The notes beneath the pieces are model-generated. The model had not been told where the DNA came from. It did not search any database and worked only from the letters and a program-made list of their open reading frames with translations. From assembly GCA_033060915.1 (NCBI GenBank), contig CM065378.1, forward strand, positions 2,915,001 to 2,979,000: a stretch of 64,000 bases of DNA, written 5' to 3'. Source of the stretch: Euryodendron excelsum. Its lineage: Eukaryota > Streptophyta > Magnoliopsida > Ericales > Pentaphylacaceae. A program made the translations under genes and the position numbers. Shown here one piece after another: positions 1 to 11,620 of this stretch (position 1 is the first letter of the stretch; each line of letters begins with the position of its first letter).

Positions 1-2276
1 TAATCCGAGGCTTAATTTAGCTTCGTTTGTCACCACATGGATGGAACCAGAATGCGATAAGCTGATGATGGAATCCATGAACAAGAATTACGTAGACATG
101 GATGAGTACCCCATCACCACAGAGCTTCAGGTATTACAATACTTTTTTGTTGTAACTGCCACTACATATATATATATATATATTTCTTAAGTTCAGCATG
201 CTATCAGTCCTATGAATTTATTAAATTTCCTTAATTCCAACATCAATATTAATCAATTATGGTTGTCATCTATCATCCTGATTATGTTTCCAGAACCGTT
301 GCGTAAATATGATAGCAAATCTTTTCAATGCACCCTTAATGGAGACTAAACAAGCGATTGGAGTAGGGACGATAGGTTCCTCAGAGGCAATAATGCTAGC
401 CGGACTGGCTTTCAAGAAGAAATGGCAGAACAAGAGAAAGGCAGAGGGCAAACCATTCGACAAGCCTAATATTGTCACCGGTGCCAATGTTCAGGTATGT
501 CGAGCTTAATTTATATATCGAATTTGATTAAAGCACAGAGTTCTGTGGGTGCCAACAATGCGTTACAGGTTAATTGTGTGAATTCTTTCTTGTTGATAGG
601 TTTGCTGGGAGAAATTTGCAAGGTACTTTGAGGTGGAGTTGAAGGAGGTGAAATTGAGGGAAGGCTACTATGTGATGGACCCTAAGAAAGCAGTGGAGAT
701 GGTTGATGAAAACACCATTTGTGTTGCTGCTATCCTAGGCTCGACCCTGACTGGAGAATTCGAAGATGTCAAGCTCTTGAACGATCTCCTAGCAGCGAAG
801 AACAAGAAAACCGGGTTAGAGACTGTTTCATTCTTTCAGTAACCTTAATCTGACATGTTATGTAGGCTAATGAAAAAAACTACAAATACAATGACACCGG
901 GAATTGGGAAAGATGGTTTGTGGTTATGATAATTCAAGTGCAAGAGTTTTTTTTTTTTTTTGGTTGAATTGTATGTAGGTGGGAGACACCGATCCATGTA
1001 GATGCAGCGAGTGGTGGATTTGTGGCGCCATTTCTATACCCTGAACTGGAATGGGATTTCCGGCTGCCATTGGTGAAGAGCATCAATGTCAGTGGCCACA
1101 AGTATGGCCTTGTTTATGCTGGAATTGGTTGGGTTGTTTGGAGGAGCAAAGAGGACTTGCCGGGAGAACTCATCTTCCACATAAACTACCTTGGAGCTGA
1201 TCAACCCACATTTACCCTCAATTTCTCCAAAGGTACATATGCATGAGGTGAATCAACAAAAAAAAAAAAAAAAAAAATATTATATACATATAATTTGCAG
1301 TCCGATAAGTTGTTTGTCTCGAAATGTATAGCACTTGTCGAGCAGGCCTCCCATGGCTACCTAACTAGTCACTATGCCTTGATTGGAAATGCTTGGTCTA
1401 TGACTATGAAAACTAAAAGATGTAACACTGATACAATTACCAGTACAGATATACATATATTATATATCGTTTGCAACTACTCATACTTGATCAATTTGTT
1501 GGATATATATACAGGATCAAGTCAAATTGTTGCTCAATATTATCAATTCTTACGCATGGGCATGGAGGTAAAATCCGTCGTCATTAAATTCCTTGCGTTT
1601 CTTTGAATTTTTTTGTTCTGGTTGCCGTTTCTTTCACCATTCGTTTTTCCTAGCATCCCACTGCAATAAGATCCAATGAGATAGACTTAACAAATCTTAT
1701 AAACACTGCTAAGCAAACAAAAATTCAACCTACTTAGTGCTACAAAGTGAATCTCATACGATGCAGGGTTACAAAAAAGTGATTAGCAATTGCATGGAAA
1801 ATGCAAAACTACTTAGACAAGGACTGGAAAAAACAGGGCAATACGAAATCATATCAAAAGACCAAGGGATACCAGTAGTGGCATTTACAATGAAGGATAG
1901 GAACAAGAGCTTGCCATTCGAAATGTCGAAAGCTTTGAGGCACCATGGCTGGATTGTGCCGGCTTACACCATGCCGCCCAATGTGGAGCACATGACCGTC
2001 CTTCGGGTTGTGGTGCGCGAAGATTTAGGCCGACAACTCGTTGAAAAGTTGGTTTCTCATATCAAAACTGCAATGTCCGAGCTCACGAATCTTGCACCGA
2101 TGGTTCCAAGGATTGCATTTACAGTGGAAGTGAAGTCAAGTGATGATGATCAAGGGAGTGAAGGTAAGGGAGCTTTACACATTCCGGCAACGTCGATTCA
2201 TTGGAAGCAGCAGAAGACTGGAATTATTCGCAAGGAAGTGCAAATCATGGGTGGAAAGACCACGGGCGTTTGTTAA
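1..2276 (+). CDS. GAD: Glutamate decarboxylase, copy A (5' end outside window)
   Basis: PLP-dependent enzyme that converts L-glutamate to GABA and CO2 in the cytosol. Exons by GT-AG rules and comparison with copy B: 1-130 (partial, frame starts at base 2), 294-494, 600-814, 979-1232, 1515-1567, 1767-2276; 453 residues are visible and about 54 N-terminal ones are missing. All shared internal exons have exactly the same length and phase as in copy B. The PLP lysine lies in SGHKYG and the pyridine-contacting aspartate in HVDAASGG, both intact, so the catalytic core looks functional. The last exon is 39 bases longer than in copy B, and the tail differs: it ends [17 protein letters not shown] without the usual W-K-K-F-V block; a displaced tryptophan followed by basic residues (HWKQQK) lies further upstream. 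Calmodulin control is therefore doubtful (inference). The family assignment is very secure. Confidence 0.95.
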
Positions 2277-3014
2277 GTTCCAACCAGGAACTAGCCATCT
2301 TTTCCTCAATATATACAATTATACATATAACATGTAACAAGAAAAATATATGTAAACTTTTATGACTTACAATATTACAATGAGGATCAAAGGTTGTGCA
2401 TGCCAAATATCTTCTTTAATCATAGCCTGCACTTGTTCTGAGAAATTCCTAGAAGAATTAAACAATGAAACAGGATTTCAAGCAAGGCAATTCATCTTTT
2501 TCCACTAATATAAGTCTCATCCAAAATTGCTACTTGATTTAGTTTATAGGTTACGAGCAGAACTAACATAACTGTTATACATATTCTATATATATATCTG
2601 AGACTTCTTCTACATAGAAAGTTTTTTAACTTTCCATATTTTTATAAAGTTCTACCCAGTTCACTCAAGTAACTTAAAGTAAAGATGGTTTGAATAATAA
2701 TTCGGTGGTTTGCATCTGTCACACATGCATGCGTGCGTGTGTGATAATAATTATGTAGCCCTTATTTTTTGTCTCAAATTTTAATATTATCCATCAACTT
2801 TAATTTCTTCTATTTAAATTCTTAAACTTTTAAAACAAAAGTCAATATGATTCAACATTTTAAAATATGACAAAAATAAAAAATTAATTATACTTTAACG
2901 CTCTCAACTATAATTCAGTTTTACTTTGTCTGCTTTACCAAAATTAATTATATTTTTATCCTTAAATTATTAGAATTTAAATTCACATTGACATTATCAA
3001 CAAAAAAATAAAAA

Positions 3015-3140
3015 TAAATTATACTTTGTACCTCTCTACTTCAGGATCTTTATTTTATTTTATTGTAACAATTGACTCCTCACATTTTCAATTTTTTACA
3101 ATGTCTTAACAAAACATCCATTTGTTTAATGAACAGAAAA
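3015..3140 (+). repeat. Foldback MITE arm, diverged copy
   Basis: Related to the arms of the 3703-4285 element (ATACTTTGTACC, then TTGTAACAATTGACTCCTCA and ACAATGTC). A matching arm in the opposite direction lies at 4484-4605, so the two may be the ends of an older element into which the 3703-4285 copy inserted, or two separate remnants. Confidence 0.5.
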
Positions 3141-3702
3141 AAGGCACGTGGCCGTCATGTGAGAGTTCTTGATGTGCAAAAATTTTAAATTAATATAATT
3201 AAATTTTATTCTTTTGCAATTGTATAAGTTGAATATAAGAACTCCCACCACGTGCATTTATGTTGCAAAATCCCACCACACGTACCTCCCTCTTTCCTTT
3301 CACGCTTTTGAATCACGATCTCTGTAAAATCCTTTTCTCCTGTTTTTGCAACTCTCCACCCCCATTACTATTAACCCAAAAAAGAACTCCACTCACACTG
3401 GTCACCCTGTCATCGGCCACACTCCTTCTCCATCACCACCCACCACCAAACCCACCTTGATTGGCCACCCATTCCAGTCACCCCCACCACCACATACAAC
3501 CCCCCTTCATCTTGACCATTCCTTCCGGCACACCCACCATCAAACCCACCCCATCCCGTCACCACCAACAAAGCTACCCCTTCCATTCACCATGACCACC
3601 CCACCACTAAACCCAGCCCTTCACTACCAAACCACCATAATTCCCTTAAATGGGTTTACTCGATCAAACTTGTATATTGTATATACATACATAAAAATAT
3701 TT

Positions 3703-4285
3703 AGGGTGAAATTCATTGTACACTCTCGCACTTTACACCGAATCTCATTTCAATACCTTTACTTTCAATTGTAATAATTAAGTCCTTACATTTTTAATTT
3801 CTTGTAATGTTATTTTTCCGTAAACTTCTGTTAATGTAATTGACGACCAAAAATTATGTGCATCTCACGTGATCATTTTTCAAAAGTAAAAATATATCCT
3901 CATACTATTTGGACACCTAAATGCCTTCAATCCTCTCTCACTTGAGATGATATTAGATATTTTGCAATCCTAATTTCGTTTTATACATAGAATAACTATA
4001 AATAGTTTAGGAGGTATTGGTGAGAAATTACTGCAAATAAATTTGGGAACTAAATGATTGAGATAAAATAACATTAGTTAGTGTGTGAATACATTTTTTC
4101 ATTTCAACAAGGGCCACGTGAGACATACTGGGCTTTTGATTGTCAATTACGCAAATAGAAGCTTACGGAATGATGATATTATAAGAAATTAGAAATATAG
4201 GGACTTAATTATTACAATTGAAAGTGCAAGTTCTGAAGTGGAATTCGTCGGTGTAAATTGCAAGGGTGCAAAGTGTATTTTACCC
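3703..4285. mobile_element. Foldback MITE (MULE-like candidate)
   Basis: Two inverted arms of roughly 190 bp. The left end reads GGGTGAAATTCATTGTACAC; the reverse complement of the right end reads GGGTAAAATACACTTTGCAC. They continue to match through the shared phrase CAATTGTAATAATTAAGTCC. The flanking 9 bases are AAATATTTA on the left and ATATATTTA on the right, 8 of 9 identical, which is the target duplication length of Mutator-like elements. No ORF lies inside. The superfamily is inferred. Confidence 0.7.
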
Positions 4286-4483
4286 ATATATTTATTACTT
4301 TTTTAATTTAATTTTTTTAGTTAATTGCATATGACATTATTTTGGATTAAATATTTAAGCTAATTATGTTGTTTATTTCTGTAAATGAATTGTAGTATTT
4401 TAATTAGTCAATTACCCTTTTTGCACTTTAAAAAATTGCTGTGTGTGCATTTTCCGTCGGCTACTGAAACGAAAGTTTGAAGA

Positions 4484-4605
4484 AGGTTGACATTACAAAA
4501 AATTAGAAGTGTAAGAGCTTGATTGTTACAAAAAAAAAAAAAAAAAGTAAAGGACTTGAAATGAAATTAGGTATGAAGTGTAAGGGTGCAAAACCTAATT
4601 TATCC
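4484..4605 (-). repeat. Foldback MITE arm, diverged copy
   Basis: The reverse complement reads GGATAAATTAGGTTTTGCACCC followed by the family phrases (ACACTTCTAATTTTTTGTAA). It is interrupted by an A16 run. Possible partner of the arm at 3015-3140. Confidence 0.5.
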
Positions 4606-5107
4606 AAAAAAATAAATTTAACACTGGTAGCATTTCTAATCTAATGCAACATAAAATTTTTTTATTTGAGTTAACAAATGTGTAGTTTCAAGAATCTCCT
4701 TAATATTGGCAGAGTCAAAAATTGGTGATCCATAAAAACAAGATTTTATGAATTATTTTGGTAATTTTCTTAGACATTTTGAGATGGTTCCAAACTTTCA
4801 TAGCGATTAAATTTTTTTTGTGTCTTTATTTCAAAGATTAGCATAAAATTTTGACCAACTCCTAAGTTCAAATTTTATGGTGGTAAAAATGTAATTATTT
4901 TTAGTTCAATAGGGGTAAAGTGACATTAAGATATAATTTAGAGGGTGAAAGTATAATAACTTTTAGTTTATTTTACTTATTTTAAAAAGTTAAACCACAT
5001 TAACATCCTTTTAAAAGTTAGAGGGCTTAAATAGAAAAAATTAAAGTTAAGGGATGACATTGAAATCAAAGCCAAAGTTAGAAGGGACAAAATAATTATT
5101 TACCCTT

Positions 5108-5556
5108 TGATAGTGCAGCAATCTCGTGGTGTCTTGCCCCCAAGTCGTCGATGAGCTCTCTCTCGGTGATTGGTGGTCTTCTGCTCTAAGCACACCAATG
5201 CGGTGCCTGCCAAAGGTCCTCCGATGTTCAAGTTAGATTCAAGGGTAATGTTGTTTGAGTGTTTAGTTTGCTAGGGTTTTCTGTTATGCGTACCTGGAGA
5301 AGGGACTAAGTTTTCCCTTTGTATACTTGCATGGGAGTGGTTGGTGGCCTCCCCACGTGACAGCCTCTCGTTGGAGGGTCAGGACTGTGACAGGGTACTT
5401 GAGAGGGTCTTGTCTACACTCCATGGTGGCGTGTGTCAAAACGGTGTCAAGGGTAGGGTGGTTGTCACTTGTACACTCCACACCCACGCCCTAAGCATGC
5501 GCCAGGGTGTCCAGTGTCAGACGTGGGCCCTGCCAACGTGGTTGTGTGGCTGACCA
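5108..5556 (-). repeat. 3' LTR of the Tat element
   Basis: This 449-bp repeat aligns without gaps to 18823-19271. On the plus strand it starts TGATAGTGCAGC and ends GGCTGACCA, so it has TG/CA ends in either reading. By hand count about 50 of 449 positions differ between the copies, mostly C/T and G/A transitions. Confidence 0.85.
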
Positions 5557-6300
5557 GAGTAGGAGGTTACCGAACGTTTGGCCCCTTCGGGACCCGAGGG
5601 GGTGGTGGATCGAGAGTCGGGGACCGACCAGCAGATGCGGTGCTGATCTGATCGGGGGTCGACCAGGTATCTATGGACCTGACCTGGTTAGGAAAACGTC
5701 ACTACCAGATGCCCCCAATTCCTCTGGCCTCCTGCTCAGGGCCAGGGGAATTCTAGAGTCAGCCCACCCGCGGAACTCGCGGCACATTTATGGCGAGGCC
5801 GGTGCAATGATCTTTTCAAGCGCCGCTACGTGGCGATAGCCGATTGATAGCAGTTGGGTGACAAGACATGTCGAATCTTGGCCATTGATGTCCCGTCAGA
5901 GCAATGCATTGGGGCCGTTGGTTTCAAAGAGGATGGGGGGTTGTGTTTGGCTGTTGCTGCCCTTGCCTTCTCACTTTCTTTCGCTAGCTTTTCACAAAAA
6001 GAGCACAGAGAGATAAAGAGAGAGAAGAAAAACCTCTAATCGGTTCGATGCTTAACAAGTTGGTGGATCGATTGCTTCTAGCCATCCTCGTCGATCATTC
6101 TCCTAGCATTCGATTTGCGGCTCATAGTTGCAGTAAGGCTTTCTCTTTGGTTGTATATATTGGTTGGTAACCCGTTACGTCTGGGTTTACGAAAAAAGGG
6201 TGAAAATACCCAACCTCCTAGGGTTTGTTGATAGGCCAGAGTTTGTTAGGTTGATATTCGAAGAAGTAGCTTCGTTGTTCAAAACTGTACTACATAAGAT

Positions 6301-8391
6301 GGAGAACGAAAAGCGCCTGGGTATTATGAGGAACCCAGGGCATGTAAGTTCGGATTCCGAAAAAATGGACTCAAACGAGCTTAGGGTAGTTAAGCGTGTG
6401 GCCGGAGAGGAGGCCTCTGTTGATAACTTTGGGGCCTCTCTAGAAGTTTTGGAGTCCGGAGAGGCTGGCGCTGCCGACTCTGGTGGTAGAGAAGGAGAAG
6501 AGTCAAGAGAGCCTGACGAGGAGGAAGAGGAGGGTCCTGAGTACGAGGCCATTGGGATGTCCTCCATTTTGACCAAGGAGAGGGTCGAATATTTGTGGGC
6601 CGTGTATCAAATCCCACATGGTTTGAAACTTAGGGTCCCCAAAAAGAAAGACTGGGTGTGTTCAGCCAGAGAGGATAAGATCACAGTGTCTGAGGATGCA
6701 TTGGCTGGTGGCCTTCGTATACCCTTTTATCAACCCATTAGAAAGATCCTGCGATGGCTTTGCCTTTTGTCGGGGCAGATCCAGCCGAACGGATGGAGAA
6801 TTCTACTTGGTTGCGTGGTCGCGTGGTCCTCTGGCAGATTGTCCACAAGAGGGACATCACGCTGGAGGAATTCTTATTTTGTTACAGACCAGCCGAAAGG
6901 GGCAGGGGCTGGTGGTATTTCTCGGGCTGGTCGAAGGAGTACAACCTAGTTGGTGAGTTTCCTTCCTCGAATAAGAACTGGAAAGATCGGTTCTTCTTTG
7001 TCAGCAGGAATGGATGGGAGTTTCAACTGTGAGAGACCGACTTCTCTGTTCGGGTCCCCAGGTAATGAGGCTACCCGAGCAAGAAGGGTACGTTCTCTCT
7101 CTACTGAACTCTGTTTCCATTTCTTTTTGTTTGCAAGTGTCGGTGTCCTAACCTAGGTCTGCATGGGTGTTAGGTCGGTCGAGGCCCAAACTATTTAAGG
7201 AGTTGAGGATGGCCATAAAGAAGGTCTAGGAACACGACGTCCATAGTCACAAGGACCTGGTCACCGTCGAGAGCTTGTCGAACTACTTGCTAGGACCCGA
7301 GCCGACTAGAAAGGCTCTTGCTGCAGAATGTGAGAGGAGTGAGTGTTGAATTGTTTACCAAGTCTTCAAACGTTATCTTACCAACTTTTCTTTTACTTGC
7401 AGTTGGTTCGGTTCCTATCGACACTTTGACTCCTGCCTCTATCCCTGAGACTGCTGCCTCTGTTCCTGACCCGGCGGCTAAAGAGATGAGTTTAAACATC
7501 ACTTTTTTTAAGAAGAGGAAGGCTGACGAGGCTGGTATTGAGCCAAAACGCTAGAAAGTAGCTGAGCAGGAAGGATCCCCCTCTGTCGAAAACGCCTGAG
7601 CCGAAGACTAGGGAGGCGCCTCGGAACGTTGTGCAGCCTCCTCCAACTGTATCCAAGCCGAGGAGGAGTTCGGTCGCCCCGGTGGAGCAACAAACAAAGG
7701 CGGAACCCACTTCATCCTCTAGAAATGTTTTTGAGAGCCCTGATGAAGTGTGGGCAAGGATTGAGGATGTCGTTAAGGCTGTCGACCTGCAAAGGATTGA
7801 CAAGCATGCCAACAGTCGTTTAGTGAAAGACATGAACCATGATCTCCTCCGGGTTCGTACTTACTACTTGGTTTTTCCTCACTTCATTCTTAACTGTTTT
7901 CTTAGTCTATTCAGACGATGCTTTGTTGCCAGTCTGCCGCCAAGAACATAAAGTTGGGCCACCTTCTGGCTAGCCTCGAGAGGGCGTTCAATCAAGAGAA
8001 GAACACTACCTCTTCTCTTATCACCGAGCTGAACGGCATGAAAGAGGAGATCACTGTTGCTCGTGGTCTTAAAGAAGAACTGGCCACTGCTCATGCCAAG
8101 AGGGATTCGGCTATAGCGGATCTGAAAACCACGAAGGAAGAATAGAAAAAACTGAACACCATTGCTAGCAAGCTCTTGCTGGACTTCTCGACCGAGCAGG
8201 CTAAGAGGCATGAGTTGGAAAGGAAAGTAGCCGCTTTCGACGAAGAACTCGTGAAGGCAAGAACCAGAGTGGTGGAGGAGTTCAAGAACGGGGATGACTT
8301 CCAGGCCTTGTTGGAGCCCATCTTCCTCCAAGGCTTCGACCATGCCAGGGCCCAGGCTTCCCGGAAGTATCCTGAGCTAGACTTCTCTTGA
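6301..8391 (+). pseudogene. Antisense extra gene of the Tat element (putative gypsy-type transposon protein)
   Basis: Runs opposite to gag-pol, between integrase and the 3' LTR. The N-terminal part is acidic, with a glutamate-rich run near 6510-6535. It is followed by a segment resembling the plant 'putative gypsy type transposon' family (PF04195, from memory): YQIPHGLKLRVP, GLRIPFYQPIRKIL, QPNGWRILLG. A frameshift near 6810 moves the reading to the frame holding LWQIVHKRDITLEEFLFCYR and EFPSSNKNWKDRFFFV, ending about 7032. A probable intron starts near 7061. Later pieces (7318-7553, 7631-7855, 7918-8391) include a long charged coiled-coil-like stretch at about 7970-8300, broken by a TAG at 8143-8145. 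The exon structure is inferred. Genes like this are known as additional ORFs in plant Tat elements; their function is unknown. This copy is decayed. Confidence 0.75.
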
Positions 8392-8831
8392 CCCCACTAA
8401 GGAGGAAGCCCCGCCTGCCATTGAAGGTGTTTATTAAGAAGTTGTTGGTTTAGCTACTGTGAAGGTCACTAAGGAGGCTGGGCAGAACACCTTAGAGGTG
8501 CTGTCTACTGAAGAGGCTCATCTAAAGGCCTCTTAGGGTAAAGAGGAGGAAGCTACTGAGAAACAGACCCAAACATGACTGTGATGGAAGTTTCTGCCTT
8601 CTTCTTTCTCTCTCTTTTTTTTTTTTTTTTGAATAGGGGTGTTTTGCCTTTGTACCCCTTTCTATATCAATGGAAATTTCTTCTTATTCCTAGTGCTTGT
8701 AGAATGCTTTGTTGAGATAACTTGTAGAATGTTTGCATGGTCAAATGCCGAAGTTGGGTGATGCTACTGGATATCTGGCCCTGCTAGGTCTATGTATACC
8801 AAAAAGACCCCCTGTCGGGGGTTAGTGGCTC

Positions 8832-9024
8832 TGCTTGGTCACGCGGACCGAGCATATTCTGCCAAGAACCGACCAGGTTCTATAAAATTTTCACGAAGGC
8901 CATCTGGCTTTGCTCGTTCACGTGGACCGAACAGATTCTGGCTCTGCTCATCATGTGGACCGAACAGATTCTATGCCATTGCCATGAAGGCCATCTGGCT
9001 CTACTCGGCCACGTGGCCCGAGCA
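8832..9024. repeat. Array of four palindromes centred on CACGTG-like cores
   Basis: Imperfect copies of a 23-bp inverted repeat (consensus close to TGCTCGGTCACGTGGACCGAGCA) at 8832-8854, 8911-8933, 8945-8963 and 9002-9024. Two are joined by the shared phrase GAAGGCCATCTGGCT. They lie between the end of the plus-strand extra gene and the end of the minus-strand integrase, where convergent transcripts would meet. Confidence 0.7.
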
Positions 9025-9095
9025 GATACTATGTCGATTTCATGTTACATTCTATGTCAATTTCATTAGAGTAGGCAATTGTTGAACAGTCGCTT

Positions 9096-10217
9096 TTATT
9101 GATAGTTTATCGAGTTACAATTGTTCAAAAGTAGTACTTCCTCAAATGCTCTGCATGCCACGGGTGAGGGAGTTCCTTGCCTTCTAGATTCTTCAACCTG
9201 TAGGTCCTTTTCCCAGTACTGCTGATCACCTCGTAAGGTCTTTCCCAATTGGGCTCGAGCTTGCCCTCTCTCGGATCTTTGGTAGACTAGTTGACTCTTT
9301 TCAAAACAAGGTCTCCAGTCGAGAAGTCTTTTGGTCGAACTTTGGAGTTGTTGTATTGGCGCATCTTCTGCTGGTAAGATGCAACCCTCATAGCTGCCTG
9401 TAGCCTCCGTTCTTCCAGCAGATCTAAATCCACTTTCATAGCCTCGTTGTTGGTCACGGGGTCGAACTACACCGTCCTTGGGCTGGGGAGGCCGATCTCC
9501 ACTGGGATGACTGTTTCGGTGCCGAAGGTCAGCGCGAATGGCGTCTACCCTGTAGATACTCTCTCCGTTGTTCTGTAGGCCCAAAGGATGTTAGAGAGCT
9601 CTTTCGCCTACAAGCCCTTGGTTTTCTCTAACTTTGTCTTGAAGATCTTCAGGAGGGACCTGTTCGTAACTTCAACTTTGCCGTTAGCTTGAGGATGCTC
9701 GGGGGAGGAAGCGTGGTGGCTGATTCCCAGGTCGCTACATAATTGGTTGAACTGTCAGCCTTCAAACTGTTTCCCGTTGTTTGTGATGACAATCTGGGGA
9801 TTCCGAAGCTGCAAATAATATTCTGCCACAAGAACTTCTTTATTTTCTCCTCGATAATGGTTGGTAGGGCCTCTGCCTTTGCCCACTTGGTGAAGTAATC
9901 GATAGCCACAACCGCAAACTTTCTCTGCCCCTTGCCCAACGACAAAGGTCCCACGATGTCGATCTCCCATCGGGCGAAGGGCCATAGGGTCTATATTGAG
10001 GTCAGCTCTTGAGCGGGCAATCTGGGGTTGTTGGCAAACCGCTGACACTTGTCGCACTTCTTAACGAATTCTTGGGTCTTTTTGGCGAGGGACCGACCAC
10101 CCAAGTGATTCCCACACACCCCTTCCTGGACCTCCCTCATCACATACTCTGCCTCTTCCTCCGTGGCACAACGAAGCAATGGCAGGGTGTGCCCCCTTTT
10201 GTAGAGAACCCTGTTCT
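9096..10217 (-). pseudogene. Integrase part of pol (Tat element 1)
   Basis: Read on the minus strand. The N-terminal zinc-binding part holds the KCDKCQRF pair (HHCC type) near 10040-10070. The core has AIDYFTKWAKAEALPT (first catalytic Asp), then ITNNGKQFEG, where the expected second catalytic Asp is Asn. The C-terminal part (about 9110-9330) has LEPNWERPYEVISSTGKRTY and a final HPWHAEHLRKYYF. Frames change several times and a stop interrupts the C-terminal part. It is cut from the rest of pol by the solo LTR at 10223-14546. It would normally insert element cDNA into chromosomes; here it is dead. Confidence 0.85.
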
Positions 10218-10222
10218 GCATG
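10218..10222. repeat. Target-site duplication GCATG, left
   Basis: Five bases directly before TGTAAGCA of the solo LTR, repeated exactly at 14547-14551. Confidence 0.9.
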
Positions 10223-11607
10223 TGTAAGCACCTCATTTTTGCCCGCTCGGCAGTCACCGGCCTGACCGAACTCCCTTTCAAAACTCCATAAGCACATTCA
10301 AGCACAAATCAACTTTCAAACCCCTATCCAATCAGTCAACCGCTTATCAGGCCCGCTGGGCCCAATAGAGGCCAAATAACCAAACCTGCCCCTTGGGCCT
10401 CCAAGCACGTTTTGAGAAAGCTCAGAATCCCTCAAACGATAAGTCCATCCTTCCAAAATGTTGTCAAACCATCAGACGTCCCCTGCACGCCATTTAGTCC
10501 AAATCCGGTCCTGTTCCGGCTCACTCTGGTCAAAATGACTGTTTTGCCCCTGAACGTCTCAACACTGCACAAACCCCACTAAACGGAAAAAGACTTTCCC
10601 AAAACCATCCCTGAACAGTCCTACGCACTCAACACAGCAAACCAAACCATTCCTGACCATTTCTAATCAACTCCAGTTAAAATGACCGTTTTGCCCCTGG
10701 GAGCCAAAAACGCCCAGAAACAACACCGGCCTTGGGGTTTCGAGCAAAGGGTTTCACCATACACCTTTGTTTAACTCAAGGAACACCCTACGACACTAAA
10801 CTCACATGACTCAACAGAAGTTCCTTGGAGCGTCTCACAGACGCTCCGCTTAAAATTGTCTTTTCTCCCGATTCCCTAATTATATCGCACCGTCAACCGA
10901 CTTGAGAAACGCGTAAATAAAGAAATTCTCAAAAGCTCGTCCATAGATCCTTCCATCGATACGGCTCGATCAAGTAAATCACCTCCTGAAGCCCTCCATC
11001 GTACGGTTCGAAAATCGTAACTTTCAGCAACCCCTGGAGCGTCTTGCAGACGCTCTGCCAAGGTTGACTTTTTCTCCGATTCTCTAATCAAAACGCATCG
11101 TCACACGACTTGAGAAATGCTTAAATTTGTGAATCCCAGAAAGTATTTCCAGAGTACTTTCCATCTGTACGGTCCGATCGAATATATCGCTTCTCGAATG
11201 CCTCGATCGTACGAAACGAAAATAGCCACTTTCAAACACCCACGGAACGTATCACAGATGCTTCACAAAAGTGTCCTTTTTGGCACGCTTCCCAAGACAA
11301 TATCCCACACTTCTAAACATAATTCAAACTCTTCGAAAACATGAAAGTTCATCGGATGCACTAGGAGAACATCCCCAGTGCGACCGATTCCCCTGGAACC
11401 TTCCCGGTTGGCCCAATTATCGAGGCAAAGTTTGGGCGAATCTTCCCAGTGATGGAGCGTATGCTAGATGCACTCAAATTTTATTCAGATCGACCGACTT
11501 TCAATCAACGGTCGAGATTTAATCAGTACATAGGGTGCCACGTGTTATTCTGGTAATGGAATAGTACCTGCGCATGTAGCACATGCGCATGGTCTGTTCC
11601 AAATTGC

Positions 11608-11620
11608 CTATAAATAGAGG
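11608..11620 (+). promoter_or_regulatory. TATA box of the solo LTR
   Basis: CTATAAATAGAGG, a near-ideal plant TATA box, 1386 bp from the LTR start. The inverted copy has the equivalent box on the minus strand at 55182-55190. Marks the U3/R region and the orientation of the LTR. Confidence 0.75.

Larger units (their letters stand above)
2277..5107. other. Intergenic region with MITE cluster
   Basis: No gene was recognised. The region is AT-rich and carries related foldback MITE arms (entered separately) and a cytosine-rich stretch at about 3340-3650 made of CCACCA/CCACC words. The open frame over that stretch is Pro/His/Thr-rich, has no recognisable domain and looks like low-complexity sequence. 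The 3' UTR of copy A should lie just after 2276. Confidence 0.6.

Noticed and set aside
1295..1606. 103-residue ORF between GAD copy A exons 5 and 6
   Set aside because: It is intron read-through into exon 6 in one frame; splice sites and copy B show it is not separate.
3260..3774. Pro/His/Thr-rich ORFs resembling a cell-wall protein
   Set aside because: Made of CCACCA low-complexity DNA, no signal peptide or ordered extensin repeats, and the end runs into a MITE arm.
9096..9584. 162-residue minus-strand ORF as an independent gene
   Set aside because: It is a shifted frame of the integrase C-terminal region; the neighbouring frame gives the recognisable family sequence.
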